Source: Scolecobasidium constrictum UM 578 (Eukaryota > Ascomycota > Dothideomycetes > Venturiales > Sympoventuriaceae). From it: DNA of 64,000 nt. The notes beneath the pieces are model-generated. The model was not told the DNA's origin and ran no database searches. It saw nothing but the letters and a program-made list of their open reading frames with translations. Shown here one piece after another: positions 10,362 to 20,241 of this stretch. A program made the translations under genes and the position numbers. Numbering within the stretch: the first letter of the stretch is position 1; every line of letters begins with the position of its first letter. The stretch lies in assembly GCA_000611715.1 (NCBI GenBank), contig AZYM01000170.1, positions 186,001-250,000 on the forward strand. The letters are read 5' to 3'.

Positions 10362-11154
10362 ATGGCCGAGCCGACTGCATTGCCGACGCCATCGCCATCA
10401 GTGACAGCGGCACCGAGCGACGGTCCAGGCTGGGTTATGCCTTGGCCGTCATGGATTCCAATGCCGACTGCTGACGCCGAAACCATCACAGTCTCTGTGC
10501 CCACAACTGTCACAGGCTCGGGCTTCTCCACAGTCTTCACAACGGAAGCGACGGTCACCTCGGTAGGTACCTTGAATACACAACTCGGGAAGCGCACACT
10601 GACTAGCCCAGCAGATCGAGCAGGCCTCTGCAGCGGCAACATCTTCATCCTCCTCGGGCGACATATCAGACCTTGCTGGTCTGCTCGGCTTACCAGGCTT
10701 CGGAGATGATGGATCACGACGCGCATCAGTCGCACTGGTCTGCCTGTCCTTTGCACTCGGTGTAGCAGGTCTCATCCTTTTATTTCTTGCCGCAAGATGG
10801 TATCGCATCCGTCAGCAGAAGAAGCGCAACCAATCAGGGGGGAACGCCGATAGTCAGCAAAACCAACAGCCTTCGCAGTCAGAGCAGTTCCCTGACAATG
10901 ATGTGGAAAGGCAACTTCCAACCGCAGGATCTACTCAAGGCGGTGGAATGGCTCGTAGCCATAGCGCGCAATCCAACGTTTCTCGCTTCGCTGCTGGCGA
11001 AGTTCAAGAAGGCGGAAGAGACTCGCCCGTGAGCCCTGAAGTGAGTCGACGGGATACTGACTGCTTTGGTCGAACCTGCTGACTTGCTTGCCAGACGTAT
11101 TCGCCGCCGCCGCCACTGCCCACTCACCACGCATTGTGGAGTCGAGATGTGTAA
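10362..11154 (+). CDS. Single-pass membrane protein, Mid2/Skg6-like layout (tandem copy 1)
   Basis: Exons 10362-10562, 10615-11040 and 11095-11154 join in phase 0 to give 228 residues. The N-terminal half is Pro/Ser/Thr-rich (PTALPTPSPSVTAAP; TITVSVPTTVTGSGFSTVFT), as in heavily O-glycosylated ectodomains. One transmembrane helix follows (ASVALVCLSFALGVAGLILLF), then a basic stop-transfer WYRIRQQKKR and a Gln/Ser-rich cytoplasmic tail ending in PPPPLPTHHALWSRDV. No classical signal peptide is visible, so a reverse signal-anchor topology is likely. The layout resembles fungal wall-stress sensor-like proteins, but sequence identity is not recognisable. The motif TVSVPTTVTG recurs in the gene at 11936-12970. 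Confidence 0.7.
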
Positions 11155-11442
11155 CGCGAAAATGATTGATGACAACAGAAAGTAGAGAAGCTGGCGCGCG
11201 GTCCTCCCCTCCATCTTTTAGATGGATCTCATTGTGTTTGTCACCTTGTGAACAGCGTATTCATTTGTTTGCATTATCGGCGTTGGTTGAATGAGTCTTG
11301 TCTACACTTCAAGAAGATGACTTGTGTTTCTTACGGCTAGAAATCTAGGTTCTCCAAATAATTCTTCGAACAACACGAGCCACATTGCACGCCTTCACCG
11401 CACAACTCTCCTGCCTTTCATCGCTGCACAGCGCCTACTTGT

Positions 11443-11730
11443 ATGTCTACCAACACGACTGGCAACGACAACAGCTCTACACCAGAGCAGTCTAACATAT
11501 CTCATGTGCCGTGGCCTACTGTCTGTATCATTCTGCTCGCAGTCAATGTCTTTGTTTTCGTGGCATCGTTATGCACTTGGGGCTTTGCTCCCTGTGTTGA
11601 CGATTGGCGTGATCGACGGCGCTCGCGGAGAGAAGCTGCTGCCAACGCAAACGATATCGAGCTGAACATGGTGCAAGAACAACCTGGAGATCATGATCAG
11701 CAACGGGCTGGCGAAGCAAGGGCAAGATGA
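11443..11730 (+). CDS. Small single-pass membrane protein (tandem copy 2), possibly frameshifted
   Basis: The 95-residue frame begins at ATG 11443 with a short Asn/Thr-rich N-terminus, then one hydrophobic helix (VCIILLAVNVFVFVASL) and a basic tail DDWRDRRRSRREAA. Just before the stop, the +1 frame opens from 11693 to about 11840 with typical soluble-tail character (SRHSSVDRLPPSKAIEAP, then VHEWG). This suggests the genuine tail is longer and reached by an indel or an intron I cannot locate. Position and layout between two similar membrane genes suggest common ancestry. Confidence 0.5.
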   Translation: MSTNTTGNDNSSTPEQSNISHVPWPTVCIILLAVNVFVFVASLCTWGFAPCVDDWRDRRRSRREAAANANDIELNMVQEQPGDHDQQRAGEARAR

Positions 11731-11935
11731 AAAGAGCATGGCATCTAGACATTCTAGTGTCGACAGACTTCCTCCAAGCAAGGCAATCGAAGCACCTGAT
11801 GTCCGGTCGCTCAGTACTGTCCACGAATGGGGTCGGGTACATTCTCTGACTCTGTTGAAGCTGCTCTTGAGCGTATTCTGTTGTTCTTCACTCTGCTCAA
11901 TCTCACTGTCCACGCGTGACTAACCACGACGACTC

Positions 11936-12970
11936 ATGAACCGCTTTTTCTATGAGTATCTATTAATGACGCAGATGCACCATCACCATTTCACCGCCCA
12001 CCGCACTTCATCAGCAATGTCTTCTCCCACCTTACCAACCATGACTTCTTCCCGTCTCTCCACCACGGCAACCGTTCCAAATGCAGTCGTCTCCATCATA
12101 TCACAGACCAATCGACCATCGGGGTCGCCAACGGATGGATGGACTGATAACATGAGTAGCTTGGTGTCACCGGGGCCCAGCTCCATCTCCACTCCCATCG
12201 ACAATAATGATTCGGACCTGGGCACCGAAACGGTAACCATTTCTATCCCGATCACCGTAACCGGTGATCTCCCCACCTCTACAGTTGAAGTGACCTTAAC
12301 TCAGGAAAGCACGAGCACGAGCCCGTCAGTGAGTAGTCCCACGTCGTCAGCCGAAGCTCCTGCGTCACCAACACAGCCACGTCCGACGACTGGCTTATCA
12401 TCGGGAGCCAAAGGGGGAATCGGAGTTGGGGCTCTAGCGCTCTTCTTGATCATCGTGGGGTTTCTGTGCTGGTGGAATCGTCGACGCAAGGCACCAAGGC
12501 GACCACCAGCCAGGCATGCTCTATCAGACGAGGGCTATTTACTTCGACCACTAGAACCACGGGGACGACCGTACGAACCGATGGGTTCACCACTGGATAG
12601 GGAGCTAGGGAGCCTGCCACAACCACGGCCAGTGGCACACCCACCTCATGCTCGCAGTCCGGCGCCGATATTCTTACAACAAGACATAGCGGATGGACGG
12701 GTAAGTCCATTACAGACATATGATCAGCGCGTCCCGTCACCGGATGAACCGTCACGGCCCCAGTCTCCTGGACCTACTCCCCCGAAACCGATCCTGAAGT
12801 TGAAGGGCAAAGCCTGGGCTAAGTTCCAAAATAAGAAGCGATTAAGCTTGATTGCAGAAGAGAAAGAAGACGAGGATGAGCAGCCGCTGCTCAAGCAGAG
12901 CGATGAGAGCGCACATCGGAAGAGCTTGGGGAGGCATGACGAGACAGCATTGCCAGGGCAAGCAATGTAG
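11936..12970 (+). CDS. Single-pass membrane protein, Ser/Thr-rich ectodomain (tandem copy 3)
   Basis: One exon encodes 344 residues from ATG 11936; ATG 12017 (MSSPTLPTM) is an equally likely start and removes a His-rich leader. The first half is a Ser/Thr/Pro ectodomain holding TVTISIPITVTGDLP, clearly like TITVSVPTTVTG in the gene at 10362-11154. The membrane helix (IGVGALALFLIIVGFLCWW) is followed by NRRRKAPRRPP and a long Pro-rich cytoplasmic tail (LLRPLEPRGRPYEPMG; SPDEPSRPQSPGPTPPK). No enzyme domain is seen. A wall or membrane sensor or scaffold role is inferred only from architecture. Confidence 0.65.
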   Translation: MNRFFYEYLLMTQMHHHHFTAHRTSSAMSSPTLPTMTSSRLSTTATVPNAVVSIISQTNRPSGSPTDGWTDNMSSLVSPGPSSISTPIDNNDSDLGTETVTISIPITVTGDLPTSTVEVTLTQESTSTSPSVSSPTSSAEAPASPTQPRPTTGLSSGAKGGIGVGALALFLIIVGFLCWWNRRRKAPRRPPARHALSDEGYLLRPLEPRGRPYEPMGSPLDRELGSLPQPRPVAHPPHARSPAPIFLQQDIADGRVSPLQTYDQRVPSPDEPSRPQSPGPTPPKPILKLKGKAWAKFQNKKRLSLIAEEKEDEDEQPLLKQSDESAHRKSLGRHDETALPGQAM

Positions 12971-14251
12971 GACGCTCGGTCTGCTCTTCTTTGTCTTGAT
13001 GCTCAGGTCTGGTAGCAGGCATTGTCGCAGCTCTAACATGTTCGCTTAGTCGATCGTAGGGTATTCGCCACATTTTCATTTTCATGATCAGATCAGGTTC
13101 CATTTACCAGCAAGCTCCGGATGTCGTTCACAATGGCGTTATTCCCGCATCCAGGAAATTCTCAGACATCGAGTGAACCCTCGATTCTTTGTTAGCAGAG
13201 ACAGTGCTTGAGGATATCACTTTTCGTCTTTGTTTGATTTCAATGCCCCTGACCGAGATTGACGGCGACAGACTAAGGAGATCTGGCATTCTTGAGAGAC
13301 ATAGGATTGTCGCAATGCGATACTTAATGTCAAAAGATGGAAGTTCAAGAAACCCCAACAACAGCTTCACCTCCACATATCAGCTCTCTTCATACGACAC
13401 GACAAGACACGCAATCCCGCACCAGGCATCAGACGAGAATACAGCCAAAGACTGATTTCAGCCTGCCGAACCATGGCCGCGGAGGCTACGACACGAGCTC
13501 AAATCCTCAGCCTCTACCAAAGAAGTAGATACTCACTGAACCTCGCTTAATGCAGCTCGAATTGCATCTGACTGAAGTAGGGCATCACGCTTCGCGGACA
13601 GAAGGCACAGAGTCGGATTGTGTGGCCAAACTCGATGTTAAAGCCTGCGAAGTATGTTCCATTCTAGTGGCGAGACCTGACAAGCTGACATGTCATGCGT
13701 AGTTGATCAACGTATGTCAGTATGTGCGTCACCTCGAATAACATTTGCATCTTGTCACTGATTCGAACCTTTCAGCCCTTACTTGATTGAGTTCATTAAA
13801 TGTTTTGCGCACTCAGCTTTTGTACTGAGCATACGAGAATAGGTACTGTGAAGATGCGGACTCCAGACTCGGCACATCAGGCAGGAGTCTTAAGAAGGAA
13901 GATTGTGCGGTGTGAAGCTCAATGTAGCAAAACTTCTGGCGCATGAATGGTCTTCAATGGACCAAGGCTGTGAAGCAGTTGGCACAATAAGATTATGGCA
14001 AAGCTGCAAATGACACCGTGCTCGTGCTTATCTGGTGATTGTCTCATTCTTTGGTGGAGGGAAGTTGCAATAGTCCGAGAGATGAGAGAGATGCAAGCGC
14101 GTGAAAGGTGTATAGAAGGGGATGAGGTCAGAGGCTTTGTCGGAGCTAGCTCCGGCCCACATTTCCCCAGTCGCTTCATTTTTGTGTCTCCTAGATCGGT
14201 GATCTTTCAACATTGTCATCTTCGACATGGACTCAGATTCCAGAGCCGGCT
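12971..14251. other. Intergenic, 1.3 kb
   Basis: No supportable gene. Short frames lack homology-like motifs and splice-linked continuations. Confidence 0.45.
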
Positions 14252-15496
14252 ATGCCTTCCTCGAATGCATTATTGCAGCTCCATCTCAACGAGGGAGATG
14301 TCTCGAAAGGCCCAAGAGACGCTGTGACTGGCACGGTGGTGCTCGATGTCAAGAGTGATGTTCTGATCAACCACATCACTGTGACATTCAAAGCGACTGC
14401 GACATGGATCATGTCGCCGTACAAGATTTGGGAAAGCTTCCCGAAAGAACAGGTCCTCTTTAGCGAGACGACAAAACTCAGCTCGAACGATATCCGCAAC
14501 CCTGGACCGCCGACAAAACCCGGTAGATATCGATATGATTATAGCTTTACCATGCCCGAAGCAGACTGGCTTCCACCCTCTTTTGCGTGCATGAGAGCAA
14601 CAGGGGAGACGAAGCTCAACTGTGTATACATCTTTTACAAGCTGTACGCAACAGCAAGTATACGAGGCAACCTTGCTGCGCAAGAGCTGAAAGATGAATG
14701 CAACGTCTTCTACTGGCCCACAGGTCTGACACAGTTGGAGACCGGGCACATGCCAGTGGATATGACGCGTCCAATTCAGCTCCCGATATCGTTGGTCAAT
14801 AGTCCCCCAAAGACGAGGTTGGCGAAAGTCTTTGTCAAGATCAATGGGCCGAAGTTGGAGCCTGCAAACTTGGTCATAAGTCTACCGCGCTACGGCATAA
14901 TCGGTCGCGCTTTACCGATTACCCTACGATGCATATACGGTCCAGGACGCGCTGCAATCGCGCCCGTGCCGGTCCTGGAGACTGCCAAGTACACACTTCT
15001 CGCCATCACCCGGGTTGGCCAGAAAGGCTCTCAGTACTGCAGTGTGGTCACTGGCCATATTCGACGTTCGGTGCACCAACTCTCTGCGGCACGATCATTC
15101 GACGAGAGGGGCTACCTTGCTTTGGACGCAGTCGCGCCCTTCATCGTAGAGCCACGCATGACCTGGGATACCGATATGCACAATAACATCGCTGGACCTG
15201 TGTGCCCATCTTTTGAATATAGCCTTGCCGCGCGAAGCTATAGACTCGATCTGACACTCGGAATTTCATGCGATAGCAAGAGACAGCTGGTGTCGGTCTC
15301 AGGACCTGAAATGGTCTTGTTGCCCGCCAAACTTGACAGCAGTGTGCAAGTTCTGCCTCCTGAGATGTCGGCGGCGGTTCCATGCGAGGTCATGGGCAAT
15401 ACACAGAGGCATGAATTGGCTGTTCCGATGCCAGAGCTTGATTCAAGGAAAGATGAAGTGGAATTGGAGGCTTCCCAAGCTGCTCAATTGCCGTGA
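14252..15496 (+). CDS. Arrestin-fold (arrestin-like N/C domain) protein
   Basis: The frame is open from 14213, but the first ATG is 14252, giving 414 residues. The N-terminal part carries arrestin-type beta-strand signatures: VTGTVVLDVKSDVLINHITVTF, then a proline-lined FSETTKL and PGRYRYDYSFTMPE, matching the usual P-G-x-Y-x-[FY]-x-F-x-[FL]-P-x-xLPxS pattern, here DWLPPSF. The central YIFYKLYATASI strand and the later IQLPISLVNSPP and YGIIGRALPITLRC fit a second beta-sandwich. Fungal arrestin-like proteins usually act as adaptors for ubiquitination of plasma-membrane transporters. PY (PPxY) motifs are not evident, so the adaptor role is uncertain. Confidence 0.65.
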   Translation: MPSSNALLQLHLNEGDVSKGPRDAVTGTVVLDVKSDVLINHITVTFKATATWIMSPYKIWESFPKEQVLFSETTKLSSNDIRNPGPPTKPGRYRYDYSFTMPEADWLPPSFACMRATGETKLNCVYIFYKLYATASIRGNLAAQELKDECNVFYWPTGLTQLETGHMPVDMTRPIQLPISLVNSPPKTRLAKVFVKINGPKLEPANLVISLPRYGIIGRALPITLRCIYGPGRAAIAPVPVLETAKYTLLAITRVGQKGSQYCSVVTGHIRRSVHQLSAARSFDERGYLALDAVAPFIVEPRMTWDTDMHNNIAGPVCPSFEYSLAARSYRLDLTLGISCDSKRQLVSVSGPEMVLLPAKLDSSVQVLPPEMSAAVPCEVMGNTQRHELAVPMPELDSRKDEVELEASQAAQLP

Positions 15497-16052
15497 GACG
15501 CGAGCATATCTTTCTACCGTCCCGGTTGAGTCGATGCAGCGACATGATGCGCAATGGCCTGTCGCTCGCGGTGGAAGAGGTACTTGCATCGACCACCCCT
15601 AGTTGTCCAAACAGCAAAGAATTATTGTCGATGCTGGAGTCCGTCGCGGATCCGTTGCAAGCTCTTGACCACTCGGCCGCGGCTATACCTGATTTGGGCT
15701 AGCGTACCCACGCGCTCTCGCGAGGCTTCGGCCACAGCCTCTTCGTCAAAGTCTCAGCCGCACATTGCCGACTGTCGATTCTCACAGAACACAGAGATGC
15801 GTCGGCTACTGAGCTAACCAATGCATCACCTCATATATCATGGTCTATGCCGCTCATTCTAGCGTCAAGCTTTCTCCACACTTCGCGAGATCTTCAGATC
15901 ACTTTCAACCGTCCTAAGGGAAAGACATGGAGTCGAACACTTCTGGAACCACTGGTCTTACAAAGGCACGCTTATGAAGCAGTGTCGATAGTCCTATCCA
16001 TACGCAGAGATCCGGCAGTCCCGCTCTATCGTTCTGGCGCTCATGTCGCTCT
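15497..16052. other. Intergenic / possible lost 5' end of the HET gene
   Basis: No clear gene. An ATG near 15929 opens a short frame that stops quickly. It may be a remnant of the first exon of the HET-domain locus that follows, but no splice path restores it. Confidence 0.35.
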
Positions 16053-17229
16053 TTGTATATCCGGTCAGCGAAACGCAAAGGCAAAGGACAGCCTGTTTCG
16101 AAGCCCGTTGATGTGGACGCGGAGAAGCCCGAGCCAGAGGCTCAGGATGTGGTATTCAGGGCTCTTGATACCGATCGAGAGGAAATTCGACTCGTCAACA
16201 TCAAACCTGGCTCAATATCCAATGACACTGTTGTCTAAGCGGAGCCTGAGGTTTTCAGCCTTGACGATCGCCCTTCGTTCAGAGCTGTCTCGTACGAATG
16301 GACACCAGCCGGCGCTTCAGAGATCTCAGTCATGATCAACATCGGCGGCAACACTCTGGAGATCACATCGAATCTTGCGGCTTTCATTCATTCTTACCTC
16401 AGCTCTGATGTCGCGCGAAAATCGATTGCAGAATATCTCTGGATTGATCAGATCTGCATCGACCAGAACTCTGTGTCGGAGAAGAACCAACAAATTCCAC
16501 TGATGAGCCGCATCTTCACCCAAGCCGAGGAAGTGATAGCTTGGATTGGAACTGAAGCCGAGGATAGCCTTGCATACATGGATACTGACGACTTCCGTCA
16601 GTATGTTGATACTGCACAAGGTCGGATTCGACGCTCACTACGCACGCTGCGCGCACTGTTTGGTTATTCGTACTGGAGTCGTCTGTGGGTTCAACAAGAG
16701 CTCGTGTTGGCGAAGCGTGTTCTCTTCGCAGCAGGCAACATCTGGCTCCCTGCGAGTCAATTGATAGCGACGATCGACCAGCCCATATGGGGGGCGGAAG
16801 CTGGATTCACAGCTCGTAAAGCGATCGTGAAGGATCAAGGCGAAGCCGAGCTGTTGAGTGTTTACGAAGCGCTCAGGGAATTCTCGAGAAAGGATTGCAA
16901 GGAACCAAATGACAAAGTGTATGGTCTGCTTGCAATGGTGAAGCCCGAGGAGCAATTGCACATCCAAGTGGACAGGTCTCTCACGCCGAAAGAGGTCTTC
17001 GAGATGCCCGCAAGGAACTGGATCATGCTCCAAAAGAACTCGCCAGGTTTGATCCGAAGCAAGCAAGGCATCGGCACCTTCTATTTGCTTGGAGAGGGTA
17101 TGGGCCTCGACAAGGAGGAGATCAGGGAGACATATCATTCACTGTACGTGGAACCACAACTTGCCAGCACCGCTAATCATTTCGTGTAGAGGCGAAACCA
17201 TAATACCTAATTACAGGAACGCATACTGA
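16053..17229 (+). pseudogene. HET-domain (heterokaryon incompatibility-like) gene, broken by TAA
   Basis: The reading frame from 16053 gives the start of a HET domain (VVFRALDTDREEIRLVNIKP), hits TAA at 16236-16238, and continues in the same frame with SLDDRPSFRAVSYEW, LWIDQICIDQN, VIAWIG and SRLWVQQELVLAKRV, all HET landmarks. The C-terminal part runs to a typical 46-nt intron (GTACGT at 17143 to TAG at 17188) and a short last exon ending at 17229. No ATG exists upstream of the first landmark in this frame. The block of domain sequence is therefore interrupted and its start is missing. An N-terminally truncated product starting at ATG 16332 is possible. HET proteins mediate non-self recognition and cell death after hyphal fusion. 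Confidence 0.75.
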
Positions 17230-17442
17230 TTATTATGGACGATCGCCTGGATCTCATCGGTCAGATGATGAAGGCTGCCGGCCGGACCGGCTTCCATCCG
17301 GTTGCACGTGCAGCATCAGGTTCATTGATCCTCAACTTGACACACGCAGAACGAATTATCTCAATCCGGGCAGCCGCTCGCTTTATTCCGACATAAATTA
17401 GAGGCACCATGCATCTCATTCAGCGTGCCGAACAGTAGGGTC

Positions 17443-19296
17443 ATGGCTGCCTTCACAACGTTTCTAGCGGGCGTGCTGCTTCTAGCTGCTGTCGAGCAAT
17501 CCCAGGCCGTATCATTACCTCGTCAGGCGCAGGATCCGATCTTGGACGTGGGGTATGCCAGGTATCGAGGCAGCGCAAATCCACTGCTGAAGTGCGTCAA
17601 GTGAAGAGCGAAGATGAATTCTTGGAAGTTGACTTGTAATCAGATTGACGACATGGAATGGCATTCCGTATGCTGCTCCGCCGACTGGTGACCTGCGATG
17701 GAGAGCGCCCGTTCCAATTCGAGAGCATCTACCGCCCACTACGAATGGATCGATCTATGATGCCACGCGCACACCCAAAACTTGTGTGCAAGGTAATCCT
17801 AGTTGGCCCCCTCCGGTCGCATTTCCTGACACTTCACGTGAGGACTGTCTTTATTTGAACATCGTTGCGCCAACCCAGCCCAAGGCCAAAAAGCTACCAA
17901 TTGTGGCGTACATCCATGGCGGCGCATATATCACCGGCAATGGGGAGATTCCGCCCTTCTTTGCATCCTTCATGAACGGAAATGCAGTATTTGTCTCGAT
18001 GCAGTATCGCCTTGGTTTGTTCGGCTTTCTGGGAAGTAGCGATGTCAAGGCCGATGGCACCGCCAATGCTGGGTTGCTTGATCAGAGGCTCGCGCTCGAA
18101 TGGATCAAAGCACATGCTGAGTCATTCGGAGGAGACCCGAACCACATCGTGCTGTTCGGAGGAAGTGCGGGAGGCAGTTCTGTCATGTCGCAGCTTGCGC
18201 TCAGAGGCGGCGAGAACGATCCACCGTTCCATGGGGCACTTGCTGGTATGGACAATCAGTGCGACACTGTCCCACTGAAGACCGCTAATATGCATCAGAA
18301 TACCCTGCGTGGACACCATTCCACTCTCAAGCCGATCTCGACATACAGCAGGATATCTTTCAGGGTGCAGCGGGATGCGACTCGCTGCAGTGTTTTCGCA
18401 GCGTGCCCGAAGCTCAGCTAATTAACGCATCTTATGTGGCGTACCAGATCGGGTGGGAGCAGGGTGCCTACGGCTACAGTGATTACTGGGCCACCCCTGT
18501 AGTTGACGGAGAGATTATCAAAGAGCCACCGACCGACGCCTTCAGAGGAGGAAGGTTCAGCAAAGTGCCCATGCTGACCACACACAGCTCCGCAGAGGGT
18601 AAGCACTTCCCGCGTGCATCCAAATGATCGGTCTACTGATGCTTTGCAGGCGAGGCTCTTGCACCACCGTACCCTAGGACAGAAGCGGATGTCAAGACTC
18701 ACATGGAGCAATACTGGCACATAAAGAACGACACTTTCTTTGACCAGCTACTACCTCTGTACCCGCAATCTCAAAACGACGACGCGTACTTCGCCTGGGT
18801 CAAGCCCGTCACCGATGCCCTCAAACTCTCATACCCCGACCGCTTCGCCAACGTGACCGGCAATCGCGCGTGGGCACAAGCGGGTGGCATTTTGGGTGAT
18901 TGGACCATGAACTGCAATAGCCTGTCCGCCGCGCTTGGAGCTACAAATTACGGTCAACCTGCATGGAAAATGTACTTCGACGCCGGCAGCAAGATGCACG
19001 GTGCGGATGCGTATTTCCTGCTCGTGCCGCGAATGTTCTCCGGGAATGTACAACTTGAGACGGCTTTGCAGAATTGGTTTGCCAGTTTCATCGTGCATTT
19101 GGATCCGAATGTGAATGTGGAAGGGGTGAAGTATCCTCGCGCGGCGAACACGACTATTTGGCTTGAGTATGGCGCCAAGGCTTCGACGTTGAAGATCACG
19201 GATACGACGTTCAGCATTATCACGGACACGGATAAGGGCCCCAAGTGCGAGCTCTTTGCGGCTAACAGCGAGCTGCTATCGGGAAGGTCCCAATAA
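17443..19296 (+). CDS. Secreted carboxylesterase type B / lipase family
   Basis: Four exons (17443-17591, 17644-18245, 18299-18598, 18650-19296) give 565 residues, a usual family length. A signal peptide (FTTFLAGVLLLAAVEQSQA) leads into the hallmark segment NGIPYAAPPTGDLRWRAP. The oxyanion-hole segment is YIHGGAYITGNGE, and the nucleophile elbow is FGGSAGGSS with Ser224; the residue before the serine-flanking Gly is Gly rather than the common Glu. The sequence KMHGADAYFLLVP probably carries the catalytic His. Cys pairs EDCLYLN and GCDSLQCF match conserved disulphides. The enzyme should hydrolyse carboxylic esters outside the cell. The second intron is essential: without it the frame ends at 18421 and loses the C-terminal half. 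Confidence 0.88.
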
Positions 19297-19499
19297 TGAA
19301 GTGTTGCGGACTTGACTCCTAGGGACTAGGAATGGACAGGCCCGGGCCTCAATGAGAACGACTGGATCACAATTGTTAGTGTAGATTGGTCAGCTTCCAG
19401 AAACTGCAACCTCGGAAGAGCATCTTTGGAATCTATTCTCTTCCCGTGCAAGAGGTGACGACGCTGAATATGGCAGATGAAAGGTCTTAATTCATGCAT

Positions 19500-20241
19500 T
19501 TAAGTTCCAATTAGAGGTTGAGCAAGACACTTCTCAGGCAACATGCACGTGTCGCTCATGCTCTTCCTGAGTTTTTCTGCGTCCAGTTCTGCGCTGATCC
19601 CATCCACAGAGCGCGGCAGTGCGGTCCTCCACTTGCTCCACATGGTAGACACGATGAAGAAAAGGAGCAGTATTCCTGCAACAGCAAATCTTGTCGCTGG
19701 CTCAGACCCGATGGTGACCAGGTATGAGAGCCAGCCATTCGCACACGTCTGACTTGATGCGAGCCGCAACACTGACAAAGCCTCTTGGACATCGATGTCA
19801 TCCACAGGGCTTGAAAACGGTGCGATGCATCGGCCGCGTTGGCTCGCTTCGCTTGGACAGCTTTCCGATGCCAGACAGCACCAGTGGTCTCCGTCATTTT
19901 CGCAGAGCTTTTGTTGGTCGCTTGGACGAAAGTCGCCTGCTGTACAGGTCTGACTGGAAGTTTCGCAGTGACTGGGAAAGCGGTCAGTGCCCTCAGAATC
20001 AATTGCACGTGCTCGTTACGACCAACCTCTGATCCGCCCAGCATCCGTATATGCGCGAAGTTGAGCCTACAACTGCACAAACGCCAATAAAAGCATCATG
20101 CCTTGTACCGCCGACCGCTGACTTGATGTGACCGCATGATGAACCTGGATCTGGATACCAGAAAGTCGGCTGCTCGATGACAGCTCTGCAGTGCGCCAGG
20201 AGGATTGGCATGAGAGCAAGTGCTGAGTTGAAGTAGCGCAT
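19500..20241 (-). CDS. Secreted-type Cys-rich single-pass membrane protein, unknown
   Basis: Two exons on the minus strand (20241-20027 and 19971-19500), joined over a 55-nt intron (GTTGGT donor, CTGAC branch, CCCAG acceptor), give 228 residues. Neither half alone is convincing, but together they form a signal peptide (MRYFNSALALMPILLAHCRA), an ectodomain of about 120 residues with about a dozen cysteines (SCGHIKSAVGG; QSHCETSSQTC; KLCENDGDHWCCLASESC), a transmembrane helix (FAVAGILLLFFIVSTMWSKW) and a short cytoplasmic tail. The cysteine pattern is regular, but I cannot name the family. The gene converges with the carboxylesterase. The GTTGGT donor is weaker than its neighbours. Confidence 0.6.

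Noticed and set aside
16326..17189. Treating ATG 16332 as the true start of an intact HET protein
   Set aside because: The HET landmarks continue upstream in the same frame beyond the TAA, so this start would truncate the domain.
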